The notes beneath the pieces are model-generated. The model had not been told where the DNA came from. It worked only from the letters and a program-made list of their open reading frames with translations, and did no database searches. Shown here piece by piece: positions 48,557 to 60,400 of a stretch of 64,000 bases of DNA. This stretch comes from Torymus aiolomorphi (lineage: Eukaryota > Arthropoda > Insecta > Hymenoptera > Torymidae): NCBI GenBank assembly GCA_036365515.1, contig CM070877.1, forward strand, positions 17,482,701 through 17,546,700. The letters run 5' to 3'. The position numbers and the translations under genes are program-made. The first letter of the stretch is position 1; each line of letters starts with the position of its first letter.

Positions 48557-49117
48557 ATTTTCGTAACTTCTATTAAAACGACTTGACGACAGTAATATAC
48601 AATACATTACTGCAGATTATAAATTAAAAAAAAATTGCCCTAATTATTTTGTTCTAATACAGAAGCAAAAATTCTACATCACAGTGTACAGATAATTCGT
48701 ATGAATAAATATCACGAGCGAATATCACAAGGCTATTAATTTAACCACTAAAAACCATTTCAACTAATCTCAAAATCTTAAGTTAATTCTTCACCCTAAC
48801 CACTTACCGATTAAGTACTTCCTGTCCAACCCTTCGTCAGCGGTCGGTAAACCTTGCCGCATCGGTCACTTACCTACTAGGCCCTTTGCTCACTGCTTCG
48901 CTCTCCGTCCGCTGCAAATGCAGTGGCTGCTCCGTTCAGGCCAATGATCCTGCCCGAAATAATCTGCATGCACGGGCTTCTGCTGTTTCGTCAGCTCTGC
49001 GCGACTGATAATCGAGCCGATGAGTAGTCTATTCCGAGTCGGTGAGTGCGGAATCCGAGAGACAGGAACTTTTTGGAATTCGTTTCGCTTTTGAGCGTTA
49101 AGGTGATGTGAAATACC

Positions 49118-49400
49118 GACATAATTTTCAAACATGGATATCTCATGAAAATACCAATAGAATCGTCCAAAAAAAATCTGAGTATAGTATTAACATATAC
49201 GGAGCGCTTGACAAGCGTGCTTTTTTAAAAAAAATATAAGAATTTATTTAATTAAATAAAAATCGTACTGTCGGTAAGTAGCAATCTGCAATTGACCTAC
49301 TTTTCAAACGAGCATATCTAACGAAAATGCTAATAGAATCACTCAAAAGAATTCCTGGATATAGTGTTTATGTGTACAGAGCGCTTGACAAAATTTGTTT
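49118..49400. repeat. Diverged direct duplication, period about 180 bp
   Basis: The unit TTTTCAAACATGGATATCTC...CCAATAGAATCGTC...GGAGCGCTTGACAA (49125-49214) recurs as TTTTCAAACGAGCATATCTA...CTAATAGAATCACTC...AGAGCGCTTGACAA (49302-49391). It is non-coding and may be two old units of a satellite or a transposon fragment. Confidence 0.65.
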
Positions 49401-50420
49401 TCCGAATAAACGCTTGAATGTTGATTTAAAAAATATTGAAATTCACGGTTTCACGTGGCCTGGGCACTGGTACTGTATATTTGGATAATAAGAAGTTTTG
49501 AATTGTTGAAAACTGAGTTGTCCGAGTATATTTAGTATTGCTGTTATAAAATTCTTTGACTTTGAAAACTGCAGCTAGAAGTTTGCATAACAGATAGGAT
49601 ATAATTTTGTATTTTTATGAAAACTACGTTTTTCGTAACCGAACACTTGCATAATGCGTCAGGTAATGATCCTGATCCGGTGCGCGACAATCTACGTAGT
49701 TTCAATGTTAGGTCAAGAGGTCAGTAAAGTCTAAAGTTACATTATTTATAAGACTATTTTATTGACTTCCATGAAGTAGCAATGCTCATACTTGAACGTA
49801 CACGTAGCGATTGATTTTGCATGAGATCTTAGGTTTTATGTTCTCATACTCTATGTTTGACATCGTTTTAGAAATTCAAAGTGGAATTACTGCCGCAATT
49901 ACAAGGAGATTTCAATACACTCAAAAGTTTTATTTTATTGTTAATGATTTTGGTTAAAACATCATTTTGACATTGAGAATAGAAATGATTCAATCATTAA
50001 ATGCCATTAACTTTACTCTCTTCTATTCGACAGAAACATTTATAGAAAATAATTTCATAATCCCACTAGTAAACTAAATTTTCATTTTTTACAAATGAAT
50101 TACGTTAACAAAGTCTTAAATTTAATTTTGTAAGTGTCGGACCAGTCTTGAAAATTCCGTTCAAATGCCATTCTCCTAACTTCGTAATTCGCTTACAACT
50201 TACCAACTTCGCACACATCAGAACTACCAACCAAAGCTATATAACTAGACCATATAGTACCAATAATGCGCATTACTAATATCCTATGTCGCAGGATTAA
50301 ACGCCACGACCGTGACATTTGACATGTCCCTTTCGTCCAAACCGAGGTCAAACCAATTTCCAGCAGCAGCGACAATCGCTTGGCGCGTCAATGATCTTGA
50401 CCTCACGCGCGTAGTCTCGT

Positions 50421-50422
<2 letters not shown>

Positions 50423-50468
<46 letters not shown>
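50423..50468. repeat. (GA)n microsatellite
   Basis: A GA tract of about 46 bp flanked by GC-richer DNA. Confidence 0.95.
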
Positions 50469-50469
<1 letters not shown>

Positions 50470-50913
50470 GGAAAGTCAAGAATAAGTCGAGAGAACAGCG
50501 AGCTTTTGACCGACACACGCGTGCGATCGGTTTTCTATTCTCGCTTTCGATAGGGTGACGCGAATGGGATTTAATGTTTGGATTTTGTTGTGAAGTCAGT
50601 GTCAATGAGGGTTTTTTTTTTATATTGAATTATTTAAAAAGGAATTTAAAACCTAGTTGGGGACTTTATATTGCAGTTTGTATTATTTTATCGAAAGTTA
50701 TTGAATTTTGTAATAATGTTTGTAGAATATATGATAGAAAATAAATATTGAGATTTTTGTAAATGTATTATTAAAAAAACTATTGTATAAAAATTCATCA
50801 AAGAAATGTAAAAACCATCTATTACAATTTTTTTAATGGCCAGTTAAGGTTGATGATAAATTTATCAATCGTTTTAAACTTTGTAACGTTGTACTTTTAC
50901 CATACTTTGAGTA

Positions 50914-51214
50914 TCTTCACGTAGAAATTTTTTTGGCAACTTTTTCTATAAGAAAATTTACTATTTTCATAGTAGGGATGGGACACACTCGTCATGTGAG
51001 ATTATTACTTCTGAAATAGTAATTTTTATGATTTTTGTAGTAAATGTTACCTTTTTAAGTAGTAATTTTTATAACTGCTCTACAGTAATCATGAATATTA
51101 CTATTTAAAAAGTAAAAAATCTCATATGACAAGTGTGTCCCAACGCTACTGTGAAAGATAGCAATTTTTTTCTTATAAAAAACTAAAGTCGACAAAACAA
51201 TTTTTCTCCGTTTA
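50914..51214. repeat. Nested fold-back MITE
   Basis: The outer arms (CACGTAGAAATTTTTTTGGC and the complement of AACGGAGAAAAATTGTTTTG) resemble the ACACGGAGAAAA family. The inner arms TGGGACACACTCGTCATGTG and the complement of TGGGACACACTTGTCATATG (50978-51143) form a strong hairpin. Confidence 0.7.
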
Positions 51215-51381
51215 TGTTACTGAATTTTCAATACCGTTAGACAACTTATGCCTCAACATTTCAAAATTCATTCACTCAAAGAATACAATGAAACTTATTA
51301 TTATTTAACAATTTACCACATAACGAGCTTGAAAAGTTCTTAAAGAATTTACACTAAATCGACTTCTCTCCTAAACAAAAG

Positions 51382-51500
<119 letters not shown>

Positions 51501-51698
51501 ACTAGCACACGCACCCGCAGTCCAACAATGCTGACCAGGTCACCCACATCTTCTCGAAAAACCCATAAAAAAAGAACGTTACGCAATTGTACGCGTGCCT
51601 TTGTGCCTCGACATTGGCGATAATCATCGAATTACCTGCCGCGCGTGGCAGCGTAGCGGGGGCGAACGACGTAAACGAGTAGTAGTGTAGCCGAGGCG

Positions 51699-51807
51699 TC
51701 AGTCGTTCCGTTCACTCCGTCGCGCGCGGTCCGTTCGACGACTGGGCAATATATATCTATACACGGGCGTAGTTCATCGCTGCTGGTGTTGGGCTTGGAG
51801 GTGGAAG
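51699..51807 (+). promoter_or_regulatory. Candidate Inr+DPE core promoter with 5' UTR exon
   Basis: A perfect initiator TCAGTC (A+1 at 51701) is followed by GGTCC at 51728-51732, exactly +28 to +32, fitting the insect downstream promoter element RGWYV. Sequence from 51640 to 51830 is GC-rich. AAG-GTGAGG at 51808 would be a good splice donor, giving a ~107-nt first exon. TATA is absent, as is usual for DPE promoters. The target gene is not shown; REEP, 6 kb downstream on the same strand, is plausible. Confidence 0.45.
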
Positions 51808-51892
51808 GTGAGGACGAGGAGTTGAAGTGTGACGTGTGAGAAGGGGGAGTTTGTGTTGAGGATAAGTAGTTATATTTATGATCGGGTGGCAA

Positions 51893-54150
51893 TATTAGCT
51901 AAAAATATTGGCTGATGTTGGTCAACAAAGGTATAAACTTTTGCTTTCTTGCGCGGAGAGGATTCTTTCGGAAAAATATGGCCATCGTATTAGTGTATTA
52001 TTAAAACTTGGAGAAATTTGTTTTTATTTTATATTTGCATCTATTTCTTTTATTTTCCATTTTTTCATTATTTAATTGGGAACACGTATGTTTCGTATTA
52101 GGTGTTGATAATTTGAGATTATTAGTACAAGTTACGAGAAACATTATTGTGAATGAGCAAAGATCGATATAAACAATATGCATTACTCAGTATAATTAAC
52201 AATAACTTACTTTTCCTCGTAAATACTCAAACGTCATATCGTGCGTTTAAGATAATTTTCGGCTATTTCGATTGTTCACAATTCAAAATAAGATCCCTTT
52301 AGGTTACGTATTAGTAGGCAGCCCGCCTCGAAATCTTATCAATCTTGAAGTGACCACAAAACTAATGGAGTTTCTATCTCAGCCAAATGTCGAAAATTAC
52401 AGAAAAAAAAAAATCCAACTGACTATGAAGAGCCTACTCCTTAACATCTCTATAAATGGACAACTAATTTGCACGATGGCTATAGCAAACAGCCGATAGC
52501 GCTCCAATTATGGCACTTATCTGCTATTTCCTCTGCAGAAAACAATGTCGAGCGAAACTGCACAAACGAAGACCGCTGCTATTTTAATTTCCATAATTGC
52601 GCGCTTTTCAAGCAATGGTGGCTGAAAAAAAGCCTACAGCATCGTTAAAAATAGTCACGATTTTCTAAACCAGATCTCCCCTCCGCGGTGCCGAGGTCGA
52701 GGTCGCAGGCATTCTTATAAGGAAATTCGCTCCGAAATGAGTTTCACCTCGCGGTCTCGCGGCGGTATCTGTTTATTTTTACCACTAAGTGAACTTTATT
52801 ACTGGTCGTGTGTTGTGATCAAAATGATTATATACGGGTGACTCACTGTATATATATACACCTTTGTTTTATACCATGGGTATCCTGCACTTACTGCATT
52901 TTCTTTATTAACAACATCTTGGCTTGAAATAAAAACTAGTCATATGTTTTTCGATTATTTTACGAGGCTTTCGAGCAATGGCCGAGTATTATCTGAACTT
53001 TCACGTTGAAAAAACAGCGTAATTTTCGCAATTTAAAAAAAAACATCCCACTTATTACGCAGAAGTGGTGCAAAAGTAAATAACATTTTCTAGCGCGGAG
53101 CAGGAAGTAACGGTTGTTAGGGCACAGTCATTAAACATAATTACAGTTGTATCTCGGTAAACACAGATACTCTCTCTTTTTCAGCGTCAGTCTCTAGCGT
53201 GCGCACCGTTATATGGAGACACACACGCACACATAAATACTGCATTTCGCTTTCAAAATCGGTTGGAGATCAAATATTTTTGTAGGCTAGAGTGACACGA
53301 GGATTTCTTGAAATATCTTATTGTGATAGTGAAGTATTTTTGTTTAGGACTTAAGCGCGCTTGAAATAAGGTGCTTACTGCAGGGTATCAAGGATTTTTA
53401 TGCTATAATTATAGGACTTAGTATAATGTCGTATTATCGTTTAAGTGCCAATAAATAATATTGTGATTATTTTGAAAATAATAATGGAATTTACTACTAC
53501 TTAAATGTGTATTATCAAAACTGTATAGATTAATAAACACGGGTGCTTAAAAAGAAAAAAAATCCAATAAACATCGTTTAAAATCGGGTATCCAATATAC
53601 TGGTTACATCATACGCTGACCTTGATTAACTTTACGAAATCGCACACAAATAATCCCAGAGATCTAAATACAAAAAAACCTTCAAGCTCCAGATACATTC
53701 TTTTATTTGAGGCCGAAACCAATCCATTCCTATCTGGTCATTACCCATCATCACCGTTCAACGCTAACTAACTCGAATTAGAAGCATCTGAATTACTTAA
53801 CTCGATTTTTTAAATAGGAATCTACGATCAACTTAAAAATCTGACTAATCTACTATCGTTACGAGATATAATTTACAAGTTTATTGTACGAGAAATTTTA
53901 AACTGCTTCCTTAAAGTTCGACCGATTTTTTTTTTTTATTCAATAGTATTTTTATTCCTTTAAAAAAACAGTAGCCTGATTATTAGGCACGGTTATACTC
54001 ACTGCGCATGACTTGGACCATAACAAAAATTTATTATACTCTCATGGTTCTATTCATACACGAAACCACGACAAAAATTCCGGAAGCCTATACACACACA
54101 CCGTGTCACTTATAACCAACCCAAACGGGGTCAAGACGCGACGGTCCGAC
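51893..54150. other. Non-coding stretch
   Basis: No gene, element or clear repeat is seen. The frame 52272-52499 lacks any recognisable domain. Confidence 0.45.
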
Positions 54151-54159
54151 CCGCTTGCG

Positions 54160-54376
54160 CCGGGGCGCTTTTGCGCAAAGCTTCGCGCTTGCAACAGCCG
54201 CGAAAATAGAGTCCACGGGAGCGCGCGCGCGCGCGCGTTTCAGTCAGTTCTCGGCCGGCCGCTTGATCGTACGCACGCGGAAAGAGGAGAGCTGCTGCGC
54301 TTCTTTTGTTTTTATTTTGCTTTTGAGTTCGTCATTTTCTGTGCGCGACGAAGGTGCGGATTTTTGATAGGTTAGG
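54160..54376 (+). promoter_or_regulatory. GC-rich island with (GC)n run and initiator motifs
   Basis: Strongly CpG-rich, with GCGCGCGCGCGCGCGCG near 54221-54237 followed at once by TCAGTCAGTT (initiator A at 54242 or 54246). No TATA and no exact DPE. A possible donor GGTGAGAGG lies at about 54376. It may be a promoter or 5' UTR exon, inferred from composition and motif. Confidence 0.3.
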
Positions 54377-54399
54377 GGTGAGAGGTGGATTGCAAGGGT

Positions 54400-56129
54400 T
54401 TGATTATAGGTATGTAAGGGGTTTGATTATGTTGAAGTTAAGGAAAAGGTTTGCATAGAGTTGGAAGTGCTTTAGTTGTGGATTATACATTTATGGAATT
54501 ATATCTAAGTAAAGAACTGTTGAAAGCATTGAAGAGGTTTTATTGATTCTGAGAAGTAAATTTTGGATCTTCGAGCCGTTAGCTTCTCCGTATAAAAAAG
54601 TTATAAGAGTTCGGAGAAGGATGAGTAAGAGCAGCTTATTTTTGTTTCTAAGTATTCAAACTCCAAATTATCAAAATTTTTTCTTGAAATAATTTTTTTA
54701 TTTTCAAAATTTTGTCAGAGTAGTAAAATAAGAATTAAAAAATTAATATTATTTTAGAAATTGATTTATTGTTTTCAAAATTGAGAATTTTTTATTAATA
54801 CCTAGCAATAAATCGTGTTGAAGTAAAGGACTATAAGGTTTCTTACAATAATAATTTTTTTTTTTTAAGATTTTTCTGAACTCAAACAATGACGAAATAG
54901 ATGTAAATTTTAAAGACGCGTTGTGCAACGGAAGAAAACAATTGAAGGGAGTATAAAAGAACGACTGCCAGCGAAGAACAACAATGGAATATCGTAACGC
55001 GCGATGACTGATTTATACACTCAAGGAAAACACGAGCTTGTTCTTTTGCTATCTATGCACAATCTGCTCGTTAAAATTGGAACTCTATGAAACGATACGA
55101 TTTTCATTATCATTTCGAAACGATTTTTGTCAGACTATTTCGCGTCTATTTATTTATATTGCTTCGCGAATGAATGTGTATTTTGAATGGGAGACAACCA
55201 GTCGTCATTATACTCTCATAAACTCGTCTGTTGTAACACGAATCTAGACGGAATAAGCTTTAACGATCGCTCGGAAACACTTTTACCGCCATATTATGGC
55301 CGTATTTATTACGTAAATATCGTCCTCCGTAACGTCTTCTTTCGGACATCAAAAGTATTTTATCGATTAAATACCGCGAAATGTGAAATTGAGGTTCGAG
55401 AGATATTTAAGATCAATTCAATGCAAGTTATTTTTATTACTCCCATATTGGAAATAAAAATACTTGCACTGTATTCTTACCGCTGTATCCCCAACTATAA
55501 CTTATTTTAATACTTCTGTTTAAAAAACTATAAAAGTATACTACTGCGACGAATCACAAACCTCCGTTCTCTACATACTTCCAGAGTGTCAAAACAATAA
55601 AAACAAAATTTTCTCTCTTCTACTCACGAATCAAAAAACTACTTAGACCAAAAAGCACAGCGTATTCTCTCACTGAAAATAACTACCTGTATCAATACAA
55701 AAAGTAACAAAGAAAAAAGAAAAGAAAAGAGAACAAAATAACGAGAACTCGTTCGCAGCGCATACACACTGGTCTCTGACCGTCTTCTTTTTTCCGGTCT
55801 TGCCTTCTAGCCCGAATAGTAGCCCGGCAACCTCGACCAATAAAGCCACCGCAGCATCGTCGCCGTGACAATTGATACCCGAAGACAGCAGAGGGTGCAT
55901 AACCTATCTTGCGGGGCCAACATGCGGACGCGCCGGCGAATCGACGTCGCGCGAGAGGACTGACACGTGGCTCAGGTAAAGTTTGCTCGAGTTGTGCTGT
56001 TCACGCACATAAACACAAAAACCACTGTTGTTCTCACATTTAATATTTATTCAGGAGTGCATATCGAGGATTGATAAACGATTGATGAAAAAGCACAGAA
56101 GCAATGTAACTTTCGGGAGCACATAAGGT
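54400..56129. other. Non-coding stretch
   Basis: No convincing gene. A GC-richer patch at 55780-55960 has short frames on both strands only. Confidence 0.45.
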
Positions 56130-56133
56130 TTAA

Positions 56134-56994
56134 GGTGGTTCTAGTACTTAAATATAAAATATTCTACAATGAATTGTTCTCATACTGCAAAGTGAGAACC
56201 CATATAGTATCATAGACCGGCACTTTAAGTTACGGAAAAAAATTTTTGTAACGAAATTTCAGTACTAACAAAGTAGATATCAATGTAAAAAAATGATGCA
56301 ACAAATCGCTTTAATCTTTTTCATTTTTGCTTCAATTTCAATTTTTAAAGACTCATTTTCATCTTTGTTGGATTTCATTAGGAGGTATCGTGGATCAAAT
56401 TAATACATTTTTTACACCTGAAGAGTTACAGACAATTGTTTAAGTTTTGTACGACTCTGGTATGAATTCGAGCTAAACTTGATAAACTATTGCCTGTAAC
56501 TTTTAAGGTTTTAAACATTTTTTAATTTGATCCACGATATCTTGTAATGAAATCCAACAAAGATGAAATGAGCCGTTAAACATAGAAATTGAAGCAAAAA
56601 TGAAATAGATTTTATACCACTCTAACCTCAAAATCACAACTTTGGTATGATTTTTCGGCGCTCGTGGTATAAAATACCTTTCGAAACGAGTGCGGAAGTT
56701 GATTATTTACTTCATGTGACTTTTCGCACTCGCTTCGCTCGTGCGAAAAACGTCACATGAAGTAAATCATCACCTTCCGCACCAGTATCGAAATGTACTA
56801 AAAGTGATTTGTTGCATCATTTTTTTACATTGACGATATCTACTTTGTTAGTACTGACATTTCGTTAAAAAAATTTGTTTCCGTAACTTAAAGTGCCGGT
56901 CTATGATACTATATGGGTTTTCACTTTGCAGTATGAGAACAATTCATTCTAGAATATTTTATAATTAAGTACTATATCTGCCCATAGAACCACC
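56134..56994. repeat. Fold-back MITE with GGTGGTTCT ends and TTAA duplication, copy 2
   Basis: The left end GGTGGTTCTAG and right end CATAGAACCACC are flanked by TTAA at 56130-56133 and 56995-56998. The arms pair over about 350 bp, for example CATAGACCGGCACTTTAAGT with its complement at about 56886-56905. The centre contains CTCGCTTCGCTCGTGCG. It is related by its ends to 5285-6040 and may be mobilised by a piggyBac/Kolobok-type enzyme. Confidence 0.85.
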
Positions 56995-57064
56995 TTAAAG
57001 TGGCCCTTCCCGGTTTTTCAGAGTGAATTTTAAGATTTATTCATATGATTTTTTCGCATACTGT

Positions 57065-57262
57065 TATATATATATATATATAACACATACACGTTATTTC
57101 CGGGATTATACAGTGTTCTATAGTTTATTTTCTCAGAGTTGCGCTATACAAGTGACTAAAGAAATAATCCCTCTCTGGGTACCGACACTCTAGTATGGTC
57201 CCGGAATAACAGTGATATACAGGGTGTCGGTCTCGGAAATGACGCACGTCTATATATATATA
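57065..57262. repeat. Small inverted repeat with (TA)n ends
   Basis: CACGTTATTTCCGGGA (57090) and the complement CCCGGAATAACAGTG (57201) face each other, with ATATATAT runs outside both. A weak MITE candidate just upstream of the REEP exon. Confidence 0.45.
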
Positions 57263-57868
57263 ACGTGCAAATTTTGTATGATGCAATGTTTTGATTAGTA
57301 TATAACGTTAGTTTTAATTTTAGATTTGATGTACTGTATGAGCTACGATATGCTATTCTAATCTCACTAATAAATTAAAATGAAAATAAGCTCTGGGCTT
57401 TAGATAAATCATTACTTCTTGTTCACAGTTCATGAATACGTTCAGTAACACCTTTAATAATTTTCTAGAGAAATTTATTCAAGTTAACGAAAACTGACGC
57501 TAAAAATGATGTTTTGCTGCAGGAGGATACTTTATCTAAAATAAACTTTTAGAAAGATAAAAACGTTTTTTCGACTACCAATAATTATTTTGTGATAGCT
57601 TTAATAAATTTGTCAATGTTGGTCAATCTTATTAAATTTCGAATTTCTCTTAATATTCGCTAATTAAGCATAGCTACTTTTAAACCATTTTGCTAATATT
57701 TTAACATCAATACAATAAAAAAAAAGACTAAAGAATAATCTTGAACCCAGTCCGAAAAACGTTTTGTCTCAACCCCTCTTGCCGCAAAACAACAACAACG
57801 ACCACTCGAGCAAACTCAACCTTTGTCTTTCCACTCCCACCAAAAACAGCTCTCGCTCAACCGAAAAA

Positions 57869-58216
57869 ATGAGCGCGCGAATGGAGACGACCACAACAAC
57901 CACGACGATGACGAGCTACGACTGGTCGTCGTCGGTGCGGCTGCTCGCCCCAACGGAGGACGAGTTGCGTGAGGTTGGCGCCATTGGCCGCGTCCTCGCG
58001 TGCAAATCCGTCCTCTGGGCACGCGAATCCATCGAGCGGCTGCCTATTCGACTCAACTTAGAGAGCGTCGGCGCGTTGACCGTCCTGATGGCGCTGATCA
58101 TGCCGCGCGTATTGACTTATGTCCTCATATACCCGCTTTTTAGATTGGTCTTCGGCACCCTCTACCCGGCCTACGCCTCGTACAAGGCTGTGAGGACGAA
58201 GAATGTCAAGGAATAC
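57869..58216 (+). CDS. REEP (TB2/DP1/HVA22 family) protein, coding exon 1
   Basis: REEP proteins are ER membrane proteins that shape tubules and link ER to microtubules or trafficking. ATG 57869 begins MSARMETTTTTTTMTSYDW. The first ~75 residues are an N-terminal extension that REEP1-4 lacks. A hydrophobic segment follows (ALTVLMALIMPRVLTYVLIY), then the hallmark LVFGTLYPAYASYKAV and RTKNVKEY. The exon ends at 58216 before GTGAGT, in phase 0, at the same place where the protein joins VKWMMYW in exon 2. The upstream open frame (from 57764) has no ATG and is probably 5' UTR. Best match is the REEP1-4 branch (ReepA in flies); I leave the symbol blank because paralogy is not settled. The long N-terminus may be one of several alternative first exons. 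Confidence 0.92.
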
Positions 58217-58844
58217 GTGAGTAGATTTGTTCCTTTTTTCGGGGATGTGTATACGTTGTGTTTGTGTACCCATTTGTATTAGAGATTCATTTTTGAAATA
58301 ACTTGATGAAAATATCGAAATTTTTGGGGAACTACTAGAAAGTAACGCAGAGTTTCCGTTGATAAATTACTGTAATAAAGTTTTCTTAATGAAAAAATAT
58401 ATTCAGTTAATAACATAAAAAAAAATGAACGCTTAATCATTGTTACTGAGTATACATAACCTGTATTTACAATAATTCCTTATTATTTATTTTTGTTTTC
58501 GATTTTTTTTTATGTTCACTTTAATTTCATTTTTTTACAGTTATGTGTTTATTGGATAAAGTTTTAGATGCAGTAGAGAAACTTATTAGTATAAGTAGAA
58601 ATTTAAAGTTAATCTAACATTAGTTTAGTAACAAATTTTAAGTATCTAAGGTAACATTTTAGCTTTTAGTGTGTCAATTTAAGGGGGTCAGACACCTTTA
58701 CAGTTTTCTTCATAAAATGACCTGAAAAAAATTAGTTTTCATAATTAGAAATATTTAGAAGTAATATCCTAAAAATATATTTAATTTGTGATAAAATGAG
58801 ACCCAAAAAAAATTTTTATCGATTTTAACCAAATATATGGCCAT

Positions 58845-59198
58845 TTCAAAATTTTTGCTCTGTCGTCGACTCCAGATTCAGGAACTGCATATATTTTAAT
58901 GGGAGAGGTCCTAAAATTTTGGTATTTTATATGACTAATGACTGAAGAGTTGTACGTATCCAATTTATTTGATTAAATAATTTTTTACGGTCAAAAATTG
59001 CTAAAAAGTCTTAAATTTAAGTGAAATTCAGATTTTTTAGCAATCTTTGACCGTAAAACATTATTTAATCAAATAAAAATTGGATACATACAACTCTTCA
59101 GTCAATAGACATATAAAATACCAAAATTTTAGAACCTTTCCCATTAAAATATATGCAGTTCCTGAATCTGGAGTCGACGGCAGAGCTCAAAATTTTAC
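58845..59198. repeat. Inverted repeat inside the TTAA element
   Basis: Arms of about 165 bp: TCGTCGACTCCAGATTCAGG near 58862 pairs with CCTGAATCTGGAGTCGACGG near 59161. They meet around 59025, with TTTGACCGTAAAA as the inner arm. Confidence 0.85.
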
Positions 59199-59331
59199 AT
59201 TATGTAGAAAACAGCTTTAAAGATAAAATTACTAAAATACTTCTTTATTTCTAAAGAAATAATTCAGTCAATTCTGACGAGATCCGTTAGGAGCAAGCGT
59301 AAAAATTCAAAACTACAAAGGTGTTGGTGTA

Positions 59332-59384
59332 GTCAAATGCGACGTTTCATCGACGGGTTTGTCGACCTCTTCAGGCTTTATTAC
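59332..59384 (-). ncRNA. Hammerhead-like ribozyme motif of a Penelope-like element
   Basis: On the - strand: CTGAAGA, the strong stem GGTCGAC-AAACCC-GTCGAT, GAAAC and GTC. This is the same order, with the same extra G, as the motif at 39553-39598. Stem I is weaker: GC next to the core, then an internal loop, with a TGTA/TACA pairing further out. It lies about 230 bp downstream of the PLE coding remnant on the same strand, where a PLE terminal repeat is expected. Confidence 0.6.
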
Positions 59385-59613
59385 AAAAATAATAACCATA
59401 TCACATTATGGATAATCAAAGCACAAAAATTACATTATTGAAATCGCACAATTTTTTAACAGAGACACAAAATTACAATTTACCTTTATTATCGCGTAGC
59501 GATTAGTCAAGTGATAGCGAAGGTACGTTGACAGCAGATATTAATGCTGTACTATAATCGAAAGAGAAAAGTAAACAACAACACATGAGGTGTGAGAGTG
59601 TATACATAATACA

Positions 59614-60400
59614 CTATTTTTTACGCAGTATATTGAAAATAGATTTGTATTCTCTACTCAAGTTTTGCGTGTCTTCATATTTGTCAATAGCATTAGGCGT
59701 ACTATTTATAAACAGCATTTCTGAAACTAATCTTTTTTGATAATTTTGTTCAACGTCTTTAATTTTTGCCGATTCAAAATCGAATTCATGATTATACATG
59801 TTTTGATGTATATTGACAACCAATTCTTCGTTTTCGTTTCTGCTGTGTTCAGAAATTTGTTTCTTTAATGCACGTTTGGTTTCACCTATGTAATACGCAT
59901 CACAGTCTTTACATGAGAACTCATACACCACATTAGTTTGGTCGAATTTGTTCGTTTATCTTTACCAAGAACTACCATTTTATCGAATTTGTTGACTATA
60001 TGAGGAATAGTTTGGATATTATGTTTTTTCAAAAATTTTGAACATATATTGTAAAAATTTGGGTAAAATGGTACTGACACTTTGATGTTATTGTTATTAG
60101 TATTTATTAACTTATTAGAAATATTCTTGGGCATATTGATTTTAGCAAGTCTAGATTTTATATGTTTTTTAATGAAATCCAGTGGATATGAGTTCTCTTA
60201 AAATTCTCTTAACACGTGTAATATTTTGGTTGTGAAAACGTTTATCCGATAACAGAATAGCTCTATCAATTAGATTATAAACTATATTCTTTTTTAGCGC
60301 TAAAGGGTGGTTGCTATGATAATTTAACGTTCTGTTGGAAGACATTGATTTGCAATACCAATCAGGGAAGTACAATCGTGAATACCATTAACCACACACT
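59614..60400 (-). pseudogene. Penelope-like element remnant with GIY-YIG endonuclease
   Basis: Reading - strand: DWYCKSMSSNRTLNYHSNHP and VYNLIDRAILLSDKRFHNQN (post-RT region, 60375-60169), a frameshift, then a linker (60134-59940). After another frameshift comes the endonuclease: VVYEFSCKDCDAYYIGETKR, with the YIG motif intact, then ISEHSRN. The last part (KRLVSEMLFI) matches the usual PLE C-terminus. The RT core is missing. It is nested in the TTAA element in the REEP intron, antisense to REEP. Confidence 0.85.

Noticed and set aside
56640..56780. GC-rich motif CTCGCTTCGCTCGTGCG as a regulatory site
   Set aside because: It is the centre of a fold-back MITE and is explained by that.
57764..57868. 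Upstream start of REEP in the open frame from 57764
   Set aside because: That frame opens without an ATG; the first ATG is at 57869.
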